Positions 42,586-50,611 of a stretch of 64,000 bases of DNA are shown here, in pieces. The position numbers and the translations under genes were made by a program. This stretch comes from Paracoccus limosus. Its GTDB lineage: Bacteria > Pseudomonadota > Alphaproteobacteria > Rhodobacterales > Rhodobacteraceae. Location: contig NZ_WMIF01000007.1 in assembly GCF_009711185.1 (NCBI RefSeq), positions 62,001 to 126,000 on the forward strand. Direction: 5' to 3'. Numbering within the stretch: the stretch's first letter is position 1; each line of letters opens with the position of its first letter. The notes under the pieces are model-generated. The model worked only from the letters and a program-made list of their open reading frames with translations, was not told the DNA's origin and did no database searches.

Positions 42586-43958
42586 GCGCGCCGCGACCGC
42601 TGGTCGACATCGTGGGCGCGGGCCATGTGCTGGATGGCGCGGCGCTGCGCGAGCGGCCGCAGGATTTCTGGAACCCGGTCGCGACGCGGGCGCGGGCGGT
42701 GGTCAGCCCGGCCTCGGTGCCCGAGCTTTCGGCGGTGCTGGCATGGTGCAACGACAATGGCTGCCCCGTCATCCCCGAGGGCGGGCGCACCAACCTTAAT
42801 CAAGGCACCGCGGCCAGCCCCGAGGCGATCATCCTGTCGACCATGCGGCTGGACCGGATCGGCACGCCCGATCCGCAGGCGATGACGGTCGAGGCCGGGG
42901 CCGGCGCGGTCATCCAGACCCTGCAAGAGCGTTGCGAGGCGCAGGGCCTGCGCTTTGGCCTGGATTTCGGGGCGCGCGGCAGCGCCATGCTGGGCGGCGC
43001 GCTGTCGACCAATGCCGGCGGGTTTCAGGCGCTGCGCTATGGCGTCGCCCGCGATCAGGTGCTGGGGCTGGAGGCGGTGCTGGCCGATGGCACGGTGCTG
43101 TCGCATCTGACCGCCTATGCCAAGGACAACACCGGCTATGACCTGAAGCAGCTTTTCATCGGCTCGGAGGGGACGCTGGGCGTCATCACCCGCGCGGTGC
43201 TGCGCCTGCATCCCGGGCCGGTGACGCGCAGCACCGCGCTGCTGGGCTTTCGCGATTTCGAGGCCGTGACGCGCACCCTTGCCACCATGCGCCGCAATTT
43301 GCAGGGCACGCTGTCAAGCTATGAGATCATGTGGGAAGAGTTCTACGAGTTCAATCTGGCCGCCCTGTCCGAGGGGCGCCGGCCGATGCAGGACCGTTTC
43401 CCGTTCTGCGTCCTGTGCGAGGCCGAGGGCTTTGCGCCGGAAAGCGACGACGAGCGGTTCCAGAACGCCGTCATGCAGGCCATCGACAGCGGCGATGCCG
43501 GGGATGCGGTGATCGCGCAATCGCTGCGCCAGCGCGACGAGCTGTGGCGCATCCGCGAGGATTTCGATGCCGAGCAGCGGCTGTTCACCGTGATGATCGA
43601 CTTTGACATCTCGTTGCGCCTGCGCGACATGGCCGCCTTTGTCGCCGAGGCCGAACGCAGCCTTGCCCGCGAAATCCCCGAGTTTCTGGGCCTGCATGTG
43701 CTGGGCCATCTGGGCGATGGCAACCTGCATGTGACGACCGGCCTGCCGACGCCCGAACGCAAGGATGAGGTCAAGGCCCTGATCTATGCCCTGATCGCGC
43801 GCTATGGTGGCTCGATTTCGGCCGAGCACGGCATCGGCATCAACAAGCGCGACTATCTGCACCATTCGCGATCCGCCGCCGAGATCGCCACGATGCGCCG
43901 GCTGAAAATGGCGCTGGACCCGCGCAACATCCTGAACCCGGGAAAGGTGCTGCCCTGA
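42582..43958 (+). CDS. GlcD-like FAD-binding 2-hydroxy-acid oxidase
   Basis: Flavoprotein of 458 residues in the D-lactate dehydrogenase / D-2-hydroxyglutarate dehydrogenase / glycolate oxidase group. The FAD-binding region is RARAVVSPASVPELSAVLAWCNDNGCPVIPEGGRTNLNQGT and GARGSAMLGGALSTNAGGFQALRYGVARDQVLGLEAVLADGTVL, GYDLKQLFIGSEGTLGVITRAVLRLHP. The C-terminal block HGLG is seen as LHVLGHLGDGNLHV and ISAEHGIGINKRDYLHHSRSAAEIATMRRLKMALDPRNILNPGKVLP. It starts inside the end of the aldolase gene (ATGA). It ends the operon. Confidence 0.92.
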   Translation: MSAPRPLVDIVGAGHVLDGAALRERPQDFWNPVATRARAVVSPASVPELSAVLAWCNDNGCPVIPEGGRTNLNQGTAASPEAIILSTMRLDRIGTPDPQAMTVEAGAGAVIQTLQERCEAQGLRFGLDFGARGSAMLGGALSTNAGGFQALRYGVARDQVLGLEAVLADGTVLSHLTAYAKDNTGYDLKQLFIGSEGTLGVITRAVLRLHPGPVTRSTALLGFRDFEAVTRTLATMRRNLQGTLSSYEIMWEEFYEFNLAALSEGRRPMQDRFPFCVLCEAEGFAPESDDERFQNAVMQAIDSGDAGDAVIAQSLRQRDELWRIREDFDAEQRLFTVMIDFDISLRLRDMAAFVAEAERSLAREIPEFLGLHVLGHLGDGNLHVTTGLPTPERKDEVKALIYALIARYGGSISAEHGIGINKRDYLHHSRSAAEIATMRRLKMALDPRNILNPGKVLP

Positions 43959-44253
43959 ACCCCGGCCGGGTGCCGGATAAGGCGGTCGGGGAGGCTAGCT
44001 CCGCTCCGGCATGAGTGTCGACACCACTTGCGGCAGCTGTCCGGGGGCGATGGCGCCCGACAGCAGGGCGTCGAGCACCGACCATTCGATGATTTGCGCC
44101 TGACCGGCATTTCCGGCCCGCCCCTCGGCACGGGCGATTTCAACCGCGAGCCGCCAGCTTGCTGAATCCACAGGGCCCATCCCGGCCCAAGCGGTGCGGG
44201 CATCACCCACCACAGGCATCGTGCGGCAGGTGGCTGGCCCGCCGCACTGGCGC
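43959..44253. other. Decayed region left of the amide operon
   Basis: No intact gene. A short minus-strand reading frame within 43996-44165 encodes a plausible C-terminal segment (SWRLAVEIARAEGRAGNAGQ, then QIIEWSVLDALLSGAIAPG) but no start or upstream part, so it may be the remnant of an unrecognised gene. Confidence 0.4.
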
Positions 44254-44388
44254 GAAGCTGCGGCGCCCTTGATGGTTTCTGAGGATTTCGGCGCGATGAT
44301 CGCCCATCGCCCCGGCAACTATGTCTGGCCGGGCGCGGGCGAGGATCACGCGGGGCTGCATTCCTCGGGGTTCGATTTCAACGATGCG
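44254..44388 (+). pseudogene. Remnant of an M20 amidohydrolase (hippurate hydrolase-like) C-terminus
   Basis: The plus-strand translation around here reads AAAPLMVSEDFGAMIAHRPGNYVWPGAGEDHAGLHSSGFDFND, matching the end of M20 family aminoacylase/hippurate hydrolases (SEDF motif, then LH-P-YDFND). Only about 45 residues remain; the upstream catalytic domain is missing and the reading frame runs on into unrelated residues. The flanking sequence is non-coding. This is what is left of a deleted gene. Confidence 0.7.
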
Positions 44389-44455
44389 CCGCGCCAGCCA
44401 TGCCGTGGCCGTGGGTTAAGGGCGAGGCGCGGCCGGCCTGTTGCGGGCCAAAGGC

Positions 44456-44492
44456 GCCGCGCCGGACCCCGGGGGAAACGATCCGGCGCGGC
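44456..44492 (-). terminator. Terminator-like hairpin of the amide operon
   Basis: Perfect 11-bp stem (GCCGCGCCGGA / TCCGGCGCGGC) with a 15-base loop, just past the amidase stop codon. No T-tract is visible. Confidence 0.65.
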
Positions 44493-44506
44493 GGTTGTCC
44501 GGTGTC

Positions 44507-46051
44507 TTAGGCCGGTGGCAGACCCGTCTGGCGCAGCCGGCCTTCGCAGTCATGGGCCAGGTTCAGCAGCATCGCCTCGGACCAGAGCCGGCCCAGAAAG
44601 ATCAGCTCGAAGGGCGCGCCCGAGGCGTAGCGTCCGGCGGGCAGGGTGACGCCGGGCAGGCCCGCAATATTGAGCTCGCCCACCGTGGTTTCGCGGATCG
44701 CCTCGCCCGAGCGCACGGTCGGCAGTTCGGCCAGCATCTGCGGATAGACCAGCGCGTCCAGTCCGTGCCGGTCAAAGACTTCGTCGATGAGGCGCAGATA
44801 GGTGGCCTTCAGCGCCGCGAACTCGGGCAGGGCGGGCGGGTGGTCGGGGTCGGCAAGTGCGGCGGCGAAATCGGGCAGCTCGTGCAGGTAGCCAAGGATC
44901 GCCCCCTTGGCCAGCACGTCCTGGGCGGCGGTGGCCGCGACGAAGTCGTGCCAGTTCCTGATCGGCGCCTCGGGGCCAAGCCGGCGCAGATAGCAGGTCA
45001 TGTCATAGGGCAGCGATTCCAGCCCGCGCCCGTCAAAGAACGGCGTGCCCGGCGTGATCTGGCGATGGCGGTTGAAATCGGTGCCGGCAAAGGGGTCCTC
45101 GATCAGGATGGCGCCTGCGGCCCGCAAAAGCTGCTGCGCCCGGTCGTAAAGCGCCTGCGTTTCCAGGGACAGCGCGTCCGGGCGCCAGCCGGGGCCGTAA
45201 AGGCCGATGCGCCGGCCCCGCAGCGCATCCGGGCCCAGCCCCGCGGCAAAGCCCTGCGCCGGGATATGGCCGACCGAGGCCAGCGTCTTGGGGTCCTGAT
45301 TGGTGAAGCCGGCGATCACGTCCAGACAGATCGCCGCATCGCGGACATTGCGCGCGATCGGCCCGACCACGTCGCGGTTCGAGGACAGCGGCACCACCCC
45401 CACATTCGGGACCAGCCCGATGGTCGGCTTGATCCCGACCAGCCCATGCGCCGAAGCCGGGTTCTGGATCGAGCCGCCGGTTTCCTCGGCCAGACCCAGC
45501 ACGCACATCTGTGCAGCGACCGCGCAGGCGGTGCCGGCGCTGGAGCCGCCGGGCACGCGATTCTCGAGGACCGCGTTCAGCGTCGGGCCGGCCCAGCTGT
45601 CATGGGCATGCGTGCCGGTCCAGCTGAGGATCGGGATATTGGTCTTGCCCAGGATCACCGCATCGGCGGCCTTCATGCGCGCGGCGACCGGGGCATCGCG
45701 TTCCGGCAGCAGGGCGACCCCGCCCGTGGGTTCATGCAGCAGCGACCAGCCCGCCGTGGTCGGAAAGCCCTGAAGGTCGATGGAATCCTTGATCACCACC
45801 GGGATGCCCGCCAAGGGCCCCAGCTTGTCGCCGGCGGCGCGGCGGCGGTCGATGCTGCGCGCCTGTTCCAGCGCGCTGGGATCGGCAAAGATGATGGCGT
45901 TCAGATGGCCGTTCACCGCCTCGATCCGGTCGAGGCAGGCGCGGGTCAGATCCTCGGCGCTAAAGAGCCCCTGCGCGAATGCGGCGTGGATCCGGGGCAC
46001 GGTCAGGGTCTCGGGATCGTCCAGCGAGGCGGGCGTGGTCGCGATGGTCAT
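44507..46051 (-). CDS. Amidase (amidase signature family)
   Basis: Enzyme of 514 residues with the Ser-cis-Ser-Lys triad: Lys in PVVIKDSIDLQGFPTTAGW, the cis-serine in EETGGSIQNPASAHGLVGIKPTIG and the nucleophile in VPGGSSAGTACAVAAQ. These amidases release ammonia from carboxamides. The ATG at 46051 has AAAGGA 7 bases upstream and gives the usual family start (LTVPRIHAAFAQGLFSAEDLTRACLDRIEAVN). It is the last gene of the operon that carries amide uptake, formamidase and AmiC/AmiR regulation, so the substrate is likely a short or aryl amide. Confidence 0.9.
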   Translation of the reverse strand: MTIATTPASLDDPETLTVPRIHAAFAQGLFSAEDLTRACLDRIEAVNGHLNAIIFADPSALEQARSIDRRRAAGDKLGPLAGIPVVIKDSIDLQGFPTTAGWSLLHEPTGGVALLPERDAPVAARMKAADAVILGKTNIPILSWTGTHAHDSWAGPTLNAVLENRVPGGSSAGTACAVAAQMCVLGLAEETGGSIQNPASAHGLVGIKPTIGLVPNVGVVPLSSNRDVVGPIARNVRDAAICLDVIAGFTNQDPKTLASVGHIPAQGFAAGLGPDALRGRRIGLYGPGWRPDALSLETQALYDRAQQLLRAAGAILIEDPFAGTDFNRHRQITPGTPFFDGRGLESLPYDMTCYLRRLGPEAPIRNWHDFVAATAAQDVLAKGAILGYLHELPDFAAALADPDHPPALPEFAALKATYLRLIDEVFDRHGLDALVYPQMLAELPTVRSGEAIRETTVGELNIAGLPGVTLPAGRYASGAPFELIFLGRLWSEAMLLNLAHDCEGRLRQTGLPPA

Positions 46052-46111
46052 GGCTGTCCTTTCGGGGTCGCCGGAACGCGGTTCCGGTGATCGGTCGGTC
46101 TGGAAAGGGTG

Positions 46112-46139
46112 GGCCCGGCGCGCGCTGCCGCCGGGCCGC
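46112..46139 (-). terminator. Intercistronic hairpin between fmdA and amidase genes
   Basis: GC-rich inverted repeat GGCCCGGCG / CGCCGGGCC-type stem in the 92-base gap between the two genes; no T-tract. It may modulate distal amidase expression. Confidence 0.4.
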
Positions 46140-46143
46140 AGGG

Positions 46144-47142
46144 TCAGGCAGAGATGCCGACGATGGATTTCAGGACCGAGGCGCCCAGCGTGTATTTCGG
46201 GTCCACCATATTGCCCAGCCGCACCCGGCCGCATTGGGTCAGCAGCATATAGGCGTCGATCTCGTCAAAGCCGAAATCGGCGGCGAGCCAGCGGATCAGC
46301 TCGCGGTAGGCGCCGCGGGCGGCATCCTCCATCGGGCGCGCCGATCCGACGGTCATGTAGAAATCGGCGTTCTCCAGCCGGGGCGAGCGGATGGTCCAGC
46401 CCTTGATCAGATCGACCCGGACGGTGGTGACGGTCGGATGTTCGATGGCGACGCCGCACAGTTCGCCATCGCCCTGCGCGGCATGGCAGTCGCCCAGAAA
46501 CAGGAAGCCACCCTCGGTCTGCACCGGCAGATAGATCACCGCGCCCGGCGCCACATCCGGCAGGTCCATGTTGCCGCCATAGTAATCGGGCACCAGCGAC
46601 GAGATCGCCTCGGCCAGCGGCGCGCAGCCGATGGTGCCGATGAAGGGCTGATAGGGCAGGGTGATGCGCTCGTTCCAGACGGTGCCTTGTTCGGCGGTGA
46701 CATCGAGCTTGCGCACCCGCTCGGGCAGGGGCGCGGTCAGCAGGGCGGTGTCGGCGGTGGGGACGAGGCCGCCGAATTCCGGCATGATGACCGTGGTGCC
46801 GCGCGGCTGCGGCCCGCGCGGCACGATGCTGTCGATATGCACCGCCAGCGTGTCGCCCCGTTCGGCGCCATTGACCCAGATCGGGCCGTTCTGCGGGTTC
46901 AGGAACGGAAAGTTCAGGATTTCCGAGGGACGGTCGCTTTCCTTGCGGATCGCGCCCTCAAAGGCGTCATGGGTTTCGCAGGTCACCACCGTGCCGGGGT
47001 CGATGCGCAGCACCGGCGGGATCGCGGCGCTGTAGACATAGGGATAGCTGCCCTGCTCGGCCTCGGTCAGGCTGCGCTCGGCGCGGGCCTCGCCGCGGGC
47101 GACGGCCTTGCGGGCCATGATGCTGTCGTCAAACCAGCTCAT
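46144..47142 (-). CDS. fmdA: Acetamidase/formamidase family protein
   Basis: Protein of 332 residues with FmdA/AmdA family blocks: CETHDAFEGAIRKES, NPQNGPIWVNGAERGDTLAVHIDSI, GGNMDLPDVAPGAVIYLPVQTEGGFLFLGDCHAAQGDGELCGVAIE, and ARGAYRELIRWLAADFGFDEIDAYMLLTQCGRVRLGNMVDPKYTLGASV. The GDCHAAQGDGE motif is the metal/active-site signature. The reaction is short-chain amide to ammonium and organic acid. The gene starts 36 bases after the last transporter gene, placing the enzyme directly with its uptake system. Confidence 0.95.
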   Translation of the reverse strand: MSWFDDSIMARKAVARGEARAERSLTEAEQGSYPYVYSAAIPPVLRIDPGTVVTCETHDAFEGAIRKESDRPSEILNFPFLNPQNGPIWVNGAERGDTLAVHIDSIVPRGPQPRGTTVIMPEFGGLVPTADTALLTAPLPERVRKLDVTAEQGTVWNERITLPYQPFIGTIGCAPLAEAISSLVPDYYGGNMDLPDVAPGAVIYLPVQTEGGFLFLGDCHAAQGDGELCGVAIEHPTVTTVRVDLIKGWTIRSPRLENADFYMTVGSARPMEDAARGAYRELIRWLAADFGFDEIDAYMLLTQCGRVRLGNMVDPKYTLGASVLKSIVGISA

Positions 47143-47178
47143 CGGGACGTTCCTTTTCTTCGTGCTGTTTCAATAGGT

Positions 47179-47892
47179 TCAGACGGAAAGATAGCTGCGG
47201 ATCCGATCCTGGTCGTCCAGGTCGGCCCGGCTGAGCGCGGCGGTGATGCGGCCCTTGTCCATGACATAGCAGCGCTGCGCCATCGCCCGGATCATGTCGA
47301 TGTTCTGTTCGACAAAGACCACGCCCAGCCCGGTGCGGCGGTTCAGCTCGACCATGATCCGGGCGATGCCCTGCACGATATTGGGCTGGATGCCCTCGGA
47401 GGGTTCGTCCAGCAGCACCATCGAGGGCGCGCCCATCAGCACCCGCCCGATGGCCAGCTGCTGTTGCTGGCCGCCCGACATGGTGCCGGCGCGTTGTCCG
47501 GCGCGCTCCTGCAGGATGGGGAAATGCTCATAGACCTGTTCCAGCATCCCCTCGATCCGGCGGCCCGAGATGGACTGCCCGACCAGCAGGTTTTCCAGCA
47601 CCGTCATGCGCGGGAACACGTCGCGGCCCTGCGGCACATAGCCGATGCCCAGCCGGGCGCGGCGATGGGCCGAGAGCGTGTCGATGCGCTGCCCGCGCAG
47701 CTGGATCGCGCCACCGGCAGGGGGCAGGAGCCCGATCAGCGTCTTCATCAGGGTCGACTTGCCGACGCCGTTGCGGCCGATGATGGCGACGATCTCGCCC
47801 TCGTCGACATGGAAATCGACGCCTTGCAGCACGGGCTTGCCGCCATAGCCGCCGTTCAGGGCCGAGACTTGCAAAAGACGGGTGTCAGGCAT
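47179..47892 (-). CDS. Amide/urea-type ABC transporter ATP-binding protein (UrtE/LivF-like)
   Basis: ATPase of 237 residues. Walker A GRNGVGKST is at 39-47, the signature is TMSGGQQQQLAIGRVLM, and Walker B is MVLLDEPSEGIQPNIVQGIARIM. This SEGIQPNIV wording is typical of UrtE-type rather than generic LivF ATPases. The start overlaps the stop of the UrtD-like gene by 8 bases. It is the second ATPase of the five-component transporter and lies directly before fmdA. Confidence 0.92.
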   Translation of the reverse strand: MPDTRLLQVSALNGGYGGKPVLQGVDFHVDEGEIVAIIGRNGVGKSTLMKTLIGLLPPAGGAIQLRGQRIDTLSAHRRARLGIGYVPQGRDVFPRMTVLENLLVGQSISGRRIEGMLEQVYEHFPILQERAGQRAGTMSGGQQQQLAIGRVLMGAPSMVLLDEPSEGIQPNIVQGIARIMVELNRRTGLGVVFVEQNIDMIRAMAQRCYVMDKGRITAALSRADLDDQDRIRSYLSV

Positions 47893-48601
47893 CGACCTCT
47901 CCCAGATAGATCTTGGCGACGCGGGGATCGGCGGTGATCTCGTCGATGGTGCCCTGGGCAAAGACCTTGCCGAAGTGCAGCACCGTGACCCGGTGCGCGA
48001 TCTGGCGCACGAAGGCCATGTCATGTTCCACCGCCAGCAGCGTCATGCCCTCGGCGTTCAGCCGCTTGAGCATCTCGCCCGTAGCATGGGTTTCGTCGGG
48101 CGTCATGCCCGCCGTCGGCTCGTCCAGCAGCAGCAGCCGGGGCTTCAGCCCGATGGCCATGCCGATTTCCAGCCATTGCTTTTGCCCGTGGCTGAGATTG
48201 CCGGCCAGCTGCGCCTGCGCATGGGCCAGTCCAAGGAACTCCAGCAGGCGGTCGATCTCTTCGGGCAGCATGCGCGGATCGACATGGTGTTGCAGCGCGA
48301 TGACCAGATTCTGGCGCACGCTGAGTTCCTTGAAGATCCCCGGCACCTGAAACTTGACGCTGAGACCCTGACGGATGCGCTGAAAGGGCCGGGCGCGGGT
48401 GATGTCGTGATCCTGAAACAGGATCTCGCCGCTGTCGGGCAGATGCTCGCCCAGGATCAGGCGAAAGAACGTGCTTTTCCCGGCGCCGTTCGGGCCGATC
48501 AGGCAATGCATCTCGCCGGGGGTCAGCGCGAAATCGACATCGCCGGTGACATGCAGCCCGCCAAAGCGCTTGTTCAGCTTTCGGGTTTCCAGAATATGCA
48601 T
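47885..48601 (-). CDS. Amide/urea-type ABC transporter ATP-binding protein (UrtD/LivG-like)
   Basis: ATPase of 238 residues. Walker A GPNGAGKST is at 36-44, the signature reads LSHGQKQWLEIGMAIGLKPRLLLLDEPTAGMTPDET, and HDMAFVRQIAHRVTVLHFGKV ends the domain. LSHGQKQWLEIGM is characteristic of UrtD-like ATPases. The ATG at 48601 shares a base with the permease stop (TGATG). It forms the nucleotide-binding pair with the UrtE-like protein. Confidence 0.93.
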   Translation of the reverse strand: MHILETRKLNKRFGGLHVTGDVDFALTPGEMHCLIGPNGAGKSTFFRLILGEHLPDSGEILFQDHDITRARPFQRIRQGLSVKFQVPGIFKELSVRQNLVIALQHHVDPRMLPEEIDRLLEFLGLAHAQAQLAGNLSHGQKQWLEIGMAIGLKPRLLLLDEPTAGMTPDETHATGEMLKRLNAEGMTLLAVEHDMAFVRQIAHRVTVLHFGKVFAQGTIDEITADPRVAKIYLGEVDA

Positions 48602-49668
48602 CAGCGTGCCTCCTTGCGGCGCGACAGGCGCAGGGTGGCCTCGACCAGCGCCATGACGATGCCGCGCGGCGCGACCAGAACGGTGATGACCAGCAGCGCG
48701 CCCATGACCACCAGCGCGTATTGGCTGGCGTGGATGGTCAGCAGCTGGAACACGATCAGCACGGCCAGCGCGCCGACAAGCGTCGTGGTCAGATCGCTCC
48801 GCCCGCCGACCGCGACCCAGACGATCGGCAGCGCCGCCGCCGTCATGCCCATCGAGGCCGGGGTGATGTAGTTGCCCCATGAGGTGTAGAGCACCCCCGA
48901 AAGCCCCGCCAGGGCCGAGCCGATGACAAAGGCCATCAGCTGATAGCGGCGGATGTCATAGCCCAGCATCTCGGCCCGCAGCGGGTTTTCGCGGATCGCG
49001 ACCAGCACATTGCCAAAGCGCGAGTTCACCAGCATGCGCAGGCCCAGATAGACCGCGATCAGCAGTGCCAGCGTCACGTAGTAAAGCGGCAGGTCGGGGT
49101 AAAGCACGATGGGCCCGCCCGGCCACGGGATGGTCAGCGAGGGCATGTTGCCCATGCCGTTGAAGCCGTTCAGCCGCGCGCTGCCGATGGTCCATTCCGG
49201 TCCGGCGGTCTGGGCCATGAACCGTTCCAGCACCAGCGTCACCGACAGCGAGACGATGCCCAGAAATACGCCGTTGATGCGGCCATAGAACAGAAAATAG
49301 CCCAGCACCGCCGCGCAAAGCGCGCTGCAGCCGACCGCCGCCAGCAGGGAAAACAGCGTCAGCCCATAGGCATCGCCCAGATTGATCGTCAGCACGCCAT
49401 AGCAATAGGCGGCGATGCCAAAGAACGCCGTCTGCCCAAAGCTCAGCGCGCCGCCATAGCCCCAGATCAGGCTGAGCCCCAGCGCCATGAACAGCCAGTT
49501 GAAGAAATAGACGTTGTTGCCGACGTCATAGCTGTCGGCGAAGGCCGGATAGGCGCAGGCCAGCAGCAGGACCAGCGCAAAGCCGCTCCAGAAGCGGGGG
49601 CCGCGCCCCAGAGTCTGGGGGCCTTCGATCAGGGCAAGGATGCGGCGGATGCGTGAAGTCTGTTCCAT
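48601..49668 (-). CDS. Amide/urea-type ABC transporter permease (UrtC/LivM-like)
   Basis: Inner-membrane permease of 355 residues. LivM/UrtC features: NWLFMALGLSLIWGYGGALSFGQTAFFGIAAYCYGVL (the GYGG-SFGQ motif) and the cytoplasmic loop SRFGNVLVAIRENPLRAEMLGYDIRRYQLMAFVIGSALAGLSGVLY. About nine helices are apparent. It follows the UrtB-like permease gene by one base and overlaps the UrtD-like start, so the four genes are tightly coupled. Confidence 0.93.
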   Translation of the reverse strand: MEQTSRIRRILALIEGPQTLGRGPRFWSGFALVLLLACAYPAFADSYDVGNNVYFFNWLFMALGLSLIWGYGGALSFGQTAFFGIAAYCYGVLTINLGDAYGLTLFSLLAAVGCSALCAAVLGYFLFYGRINGVFLGIVSLSVTLVLERFMAQTAGPEWTIGSARLNGFNGMGNMPSLTIPWPGGPIVLYPDLPLYYVTLALLIAVYLGLRMLVNSRFGNVLVAIRENPLRAEMLGYDIRRYQLMAFVIGSALAGLSGVLYTSWGNYITPASMGMTAAALPIVWVAVGGRSDLTTTLVGALAVLIVFQLLTIHASQYALVVMGALLVITVLVAPRGIVMALVEATLRLSRRKEAR

Positions 49669-49669
49669 C

Positions 49670-50545
49670 TCAGGCCCTTTCGCGCAGGATCTTGCCGCTG
49701 ATGCCGCGCGGCAGGATGCGGATCACGATGATGACGGCGATCAGCAGGCCGATCTGGCCGGCAAGCTGGCCCTTCCACGAGGTCAGAGCGGCCTTGATCA
49801 CCCCCAGCACCACCGCAGCCGGCGCCGTGCCCAGAAAGATGTCGGCGCCGCCGACGACCACGGTGACAAAGGCCTCGACCATGAAAGACGCGCCCATGGT
49901 GGGCACCAGCGTCATGGTGGGGGCGTAAAGCCCGCCGGCCAGCCCGGCCAGCGCCGCGCCAAGGCCAAAGGTCAGGCTGTAGACGAGATTGGTGTTCACC
50001 CCCAGCGCCTCGGCGACATGCGGCACCTGAATCGTGGCGCGCGACAGCAGGCCGAACCGGGTGCGGGTGAACATCAGCCACAGTGCCGCCAGCACCGCCA
50101 CCGCCGAAAGCATCAGGATGATGCGATAGACCGAATAGGAATAGCCACCGACCGAGAAGCTGCCAAAGGGCGTGCCGACGCCTTGCATCGACGGTCCCAG
50201 CAGGATCAGCACGCCCTGCGTCACGATCATCGAAATGCCCCAGGTCGCGACGATGGTATCCAGCGGGCGTTCGTAAAGCCTGCGGATCACCACCCATTCG
50301 ACGACCATCCCGGCGATGCCGGCGGCTGCGGCCCCGGCCAGCACCGCCAGCGGCATCGGCAGGCCGGCATGCGCCGCGCGGGTCGAGACATAGGCGCCGC
50401 ACATGATGAATTCGCCATGCGCCAGATTGATGACGCCCATCATGCCAAAGATGACGGCAAGGCCGCAGGCGCTGAGCACCAGAAAGGCGAAGGCATCGCC
50501 GAACTGGTAAAGAAAACTGAAGACAAGGTTGAGGCTATCCACCAT
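49670..50545 (-). CDS. Amide/urea-type ABC transporter permease (UrtB/LivH-like)
   Basis: Inner-membrane permease of 291 residues. LivH/UrtB features: FLVLSACGLAVIFGMMGVINLAHGEFIMCGAYVS, WGISMIVTQGVLILLGPSMQGV and LLSRATIQVPHVAEALGVNTNLVYSLTFGLGAALAGLAGGLYAP. The ATG at 50545 was chosen over one at 50572 because AAGGGA lies 7 bases before it. It is separated from the binding-protein gene by a 66-base gap containing a strong hairpin. Confidence 0.92.
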   Translation of the reverse strand: MVDSLNLVFSFLYQFGDAFAFLVLSACGLAVIFGMMGVINLAHGEFIMCGAYVSTRAAHAGLPMPLAVLAGAAAAGIAGMVVEWVVIRRLYERPLDTIVATWGISMIVTQGVLILLGPSMQGVGTPFGSFSVGGYSYSVYRIILMLSAVAVLAALWLMFTRTRFGLLSRATIQVPHVAEALGVNTNLVYSLTFGLGAALAGLAGGLYAPTMTLVPTMGASFMVEAFVTVVVGGADIFLGTAPAAVVLGVIKAALTSWKGQLAGQIGLLIAVIIVIRILPRGISGKILRERA

Positions 50546-50579
50546 CCATTCCCTTATTGACGTGCTTGCCATGCGGGGA

Positions 50580-50601
50580 TCGGGCCCCGGACAGGGCCCG
50601 A
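50580..50601 (-). promoter_or_regulatory. Hairpin after the amide-binding protein gene
   Basis: Perfect 8-bp stem (TCGGGCCC / GGGCCCGA) with a six-base loop, between the binding-protein gene and the permease gene. It probably stabilises the upstream mRNA or reduces downstream transcription. Confidence 0.5.
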
Positions 50602-50611
50602 CCCTTGCGCA

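Noticed and set aside
43996..44165. Possible minus-strand gene tail (SWRLAVEIARAEGRAGNAGQ)
   Set aside because: The composition looks protein-like, but no start, no family and no upstream part could be found; it is mentioned only as a possible remnant.
45979..47937. Long plus-strand open frame (652 codons) opposite amidase, fmdA and the ATPase gene
   Set aside because: Runs antisense through three well supported genes and has no recognisable protein features.
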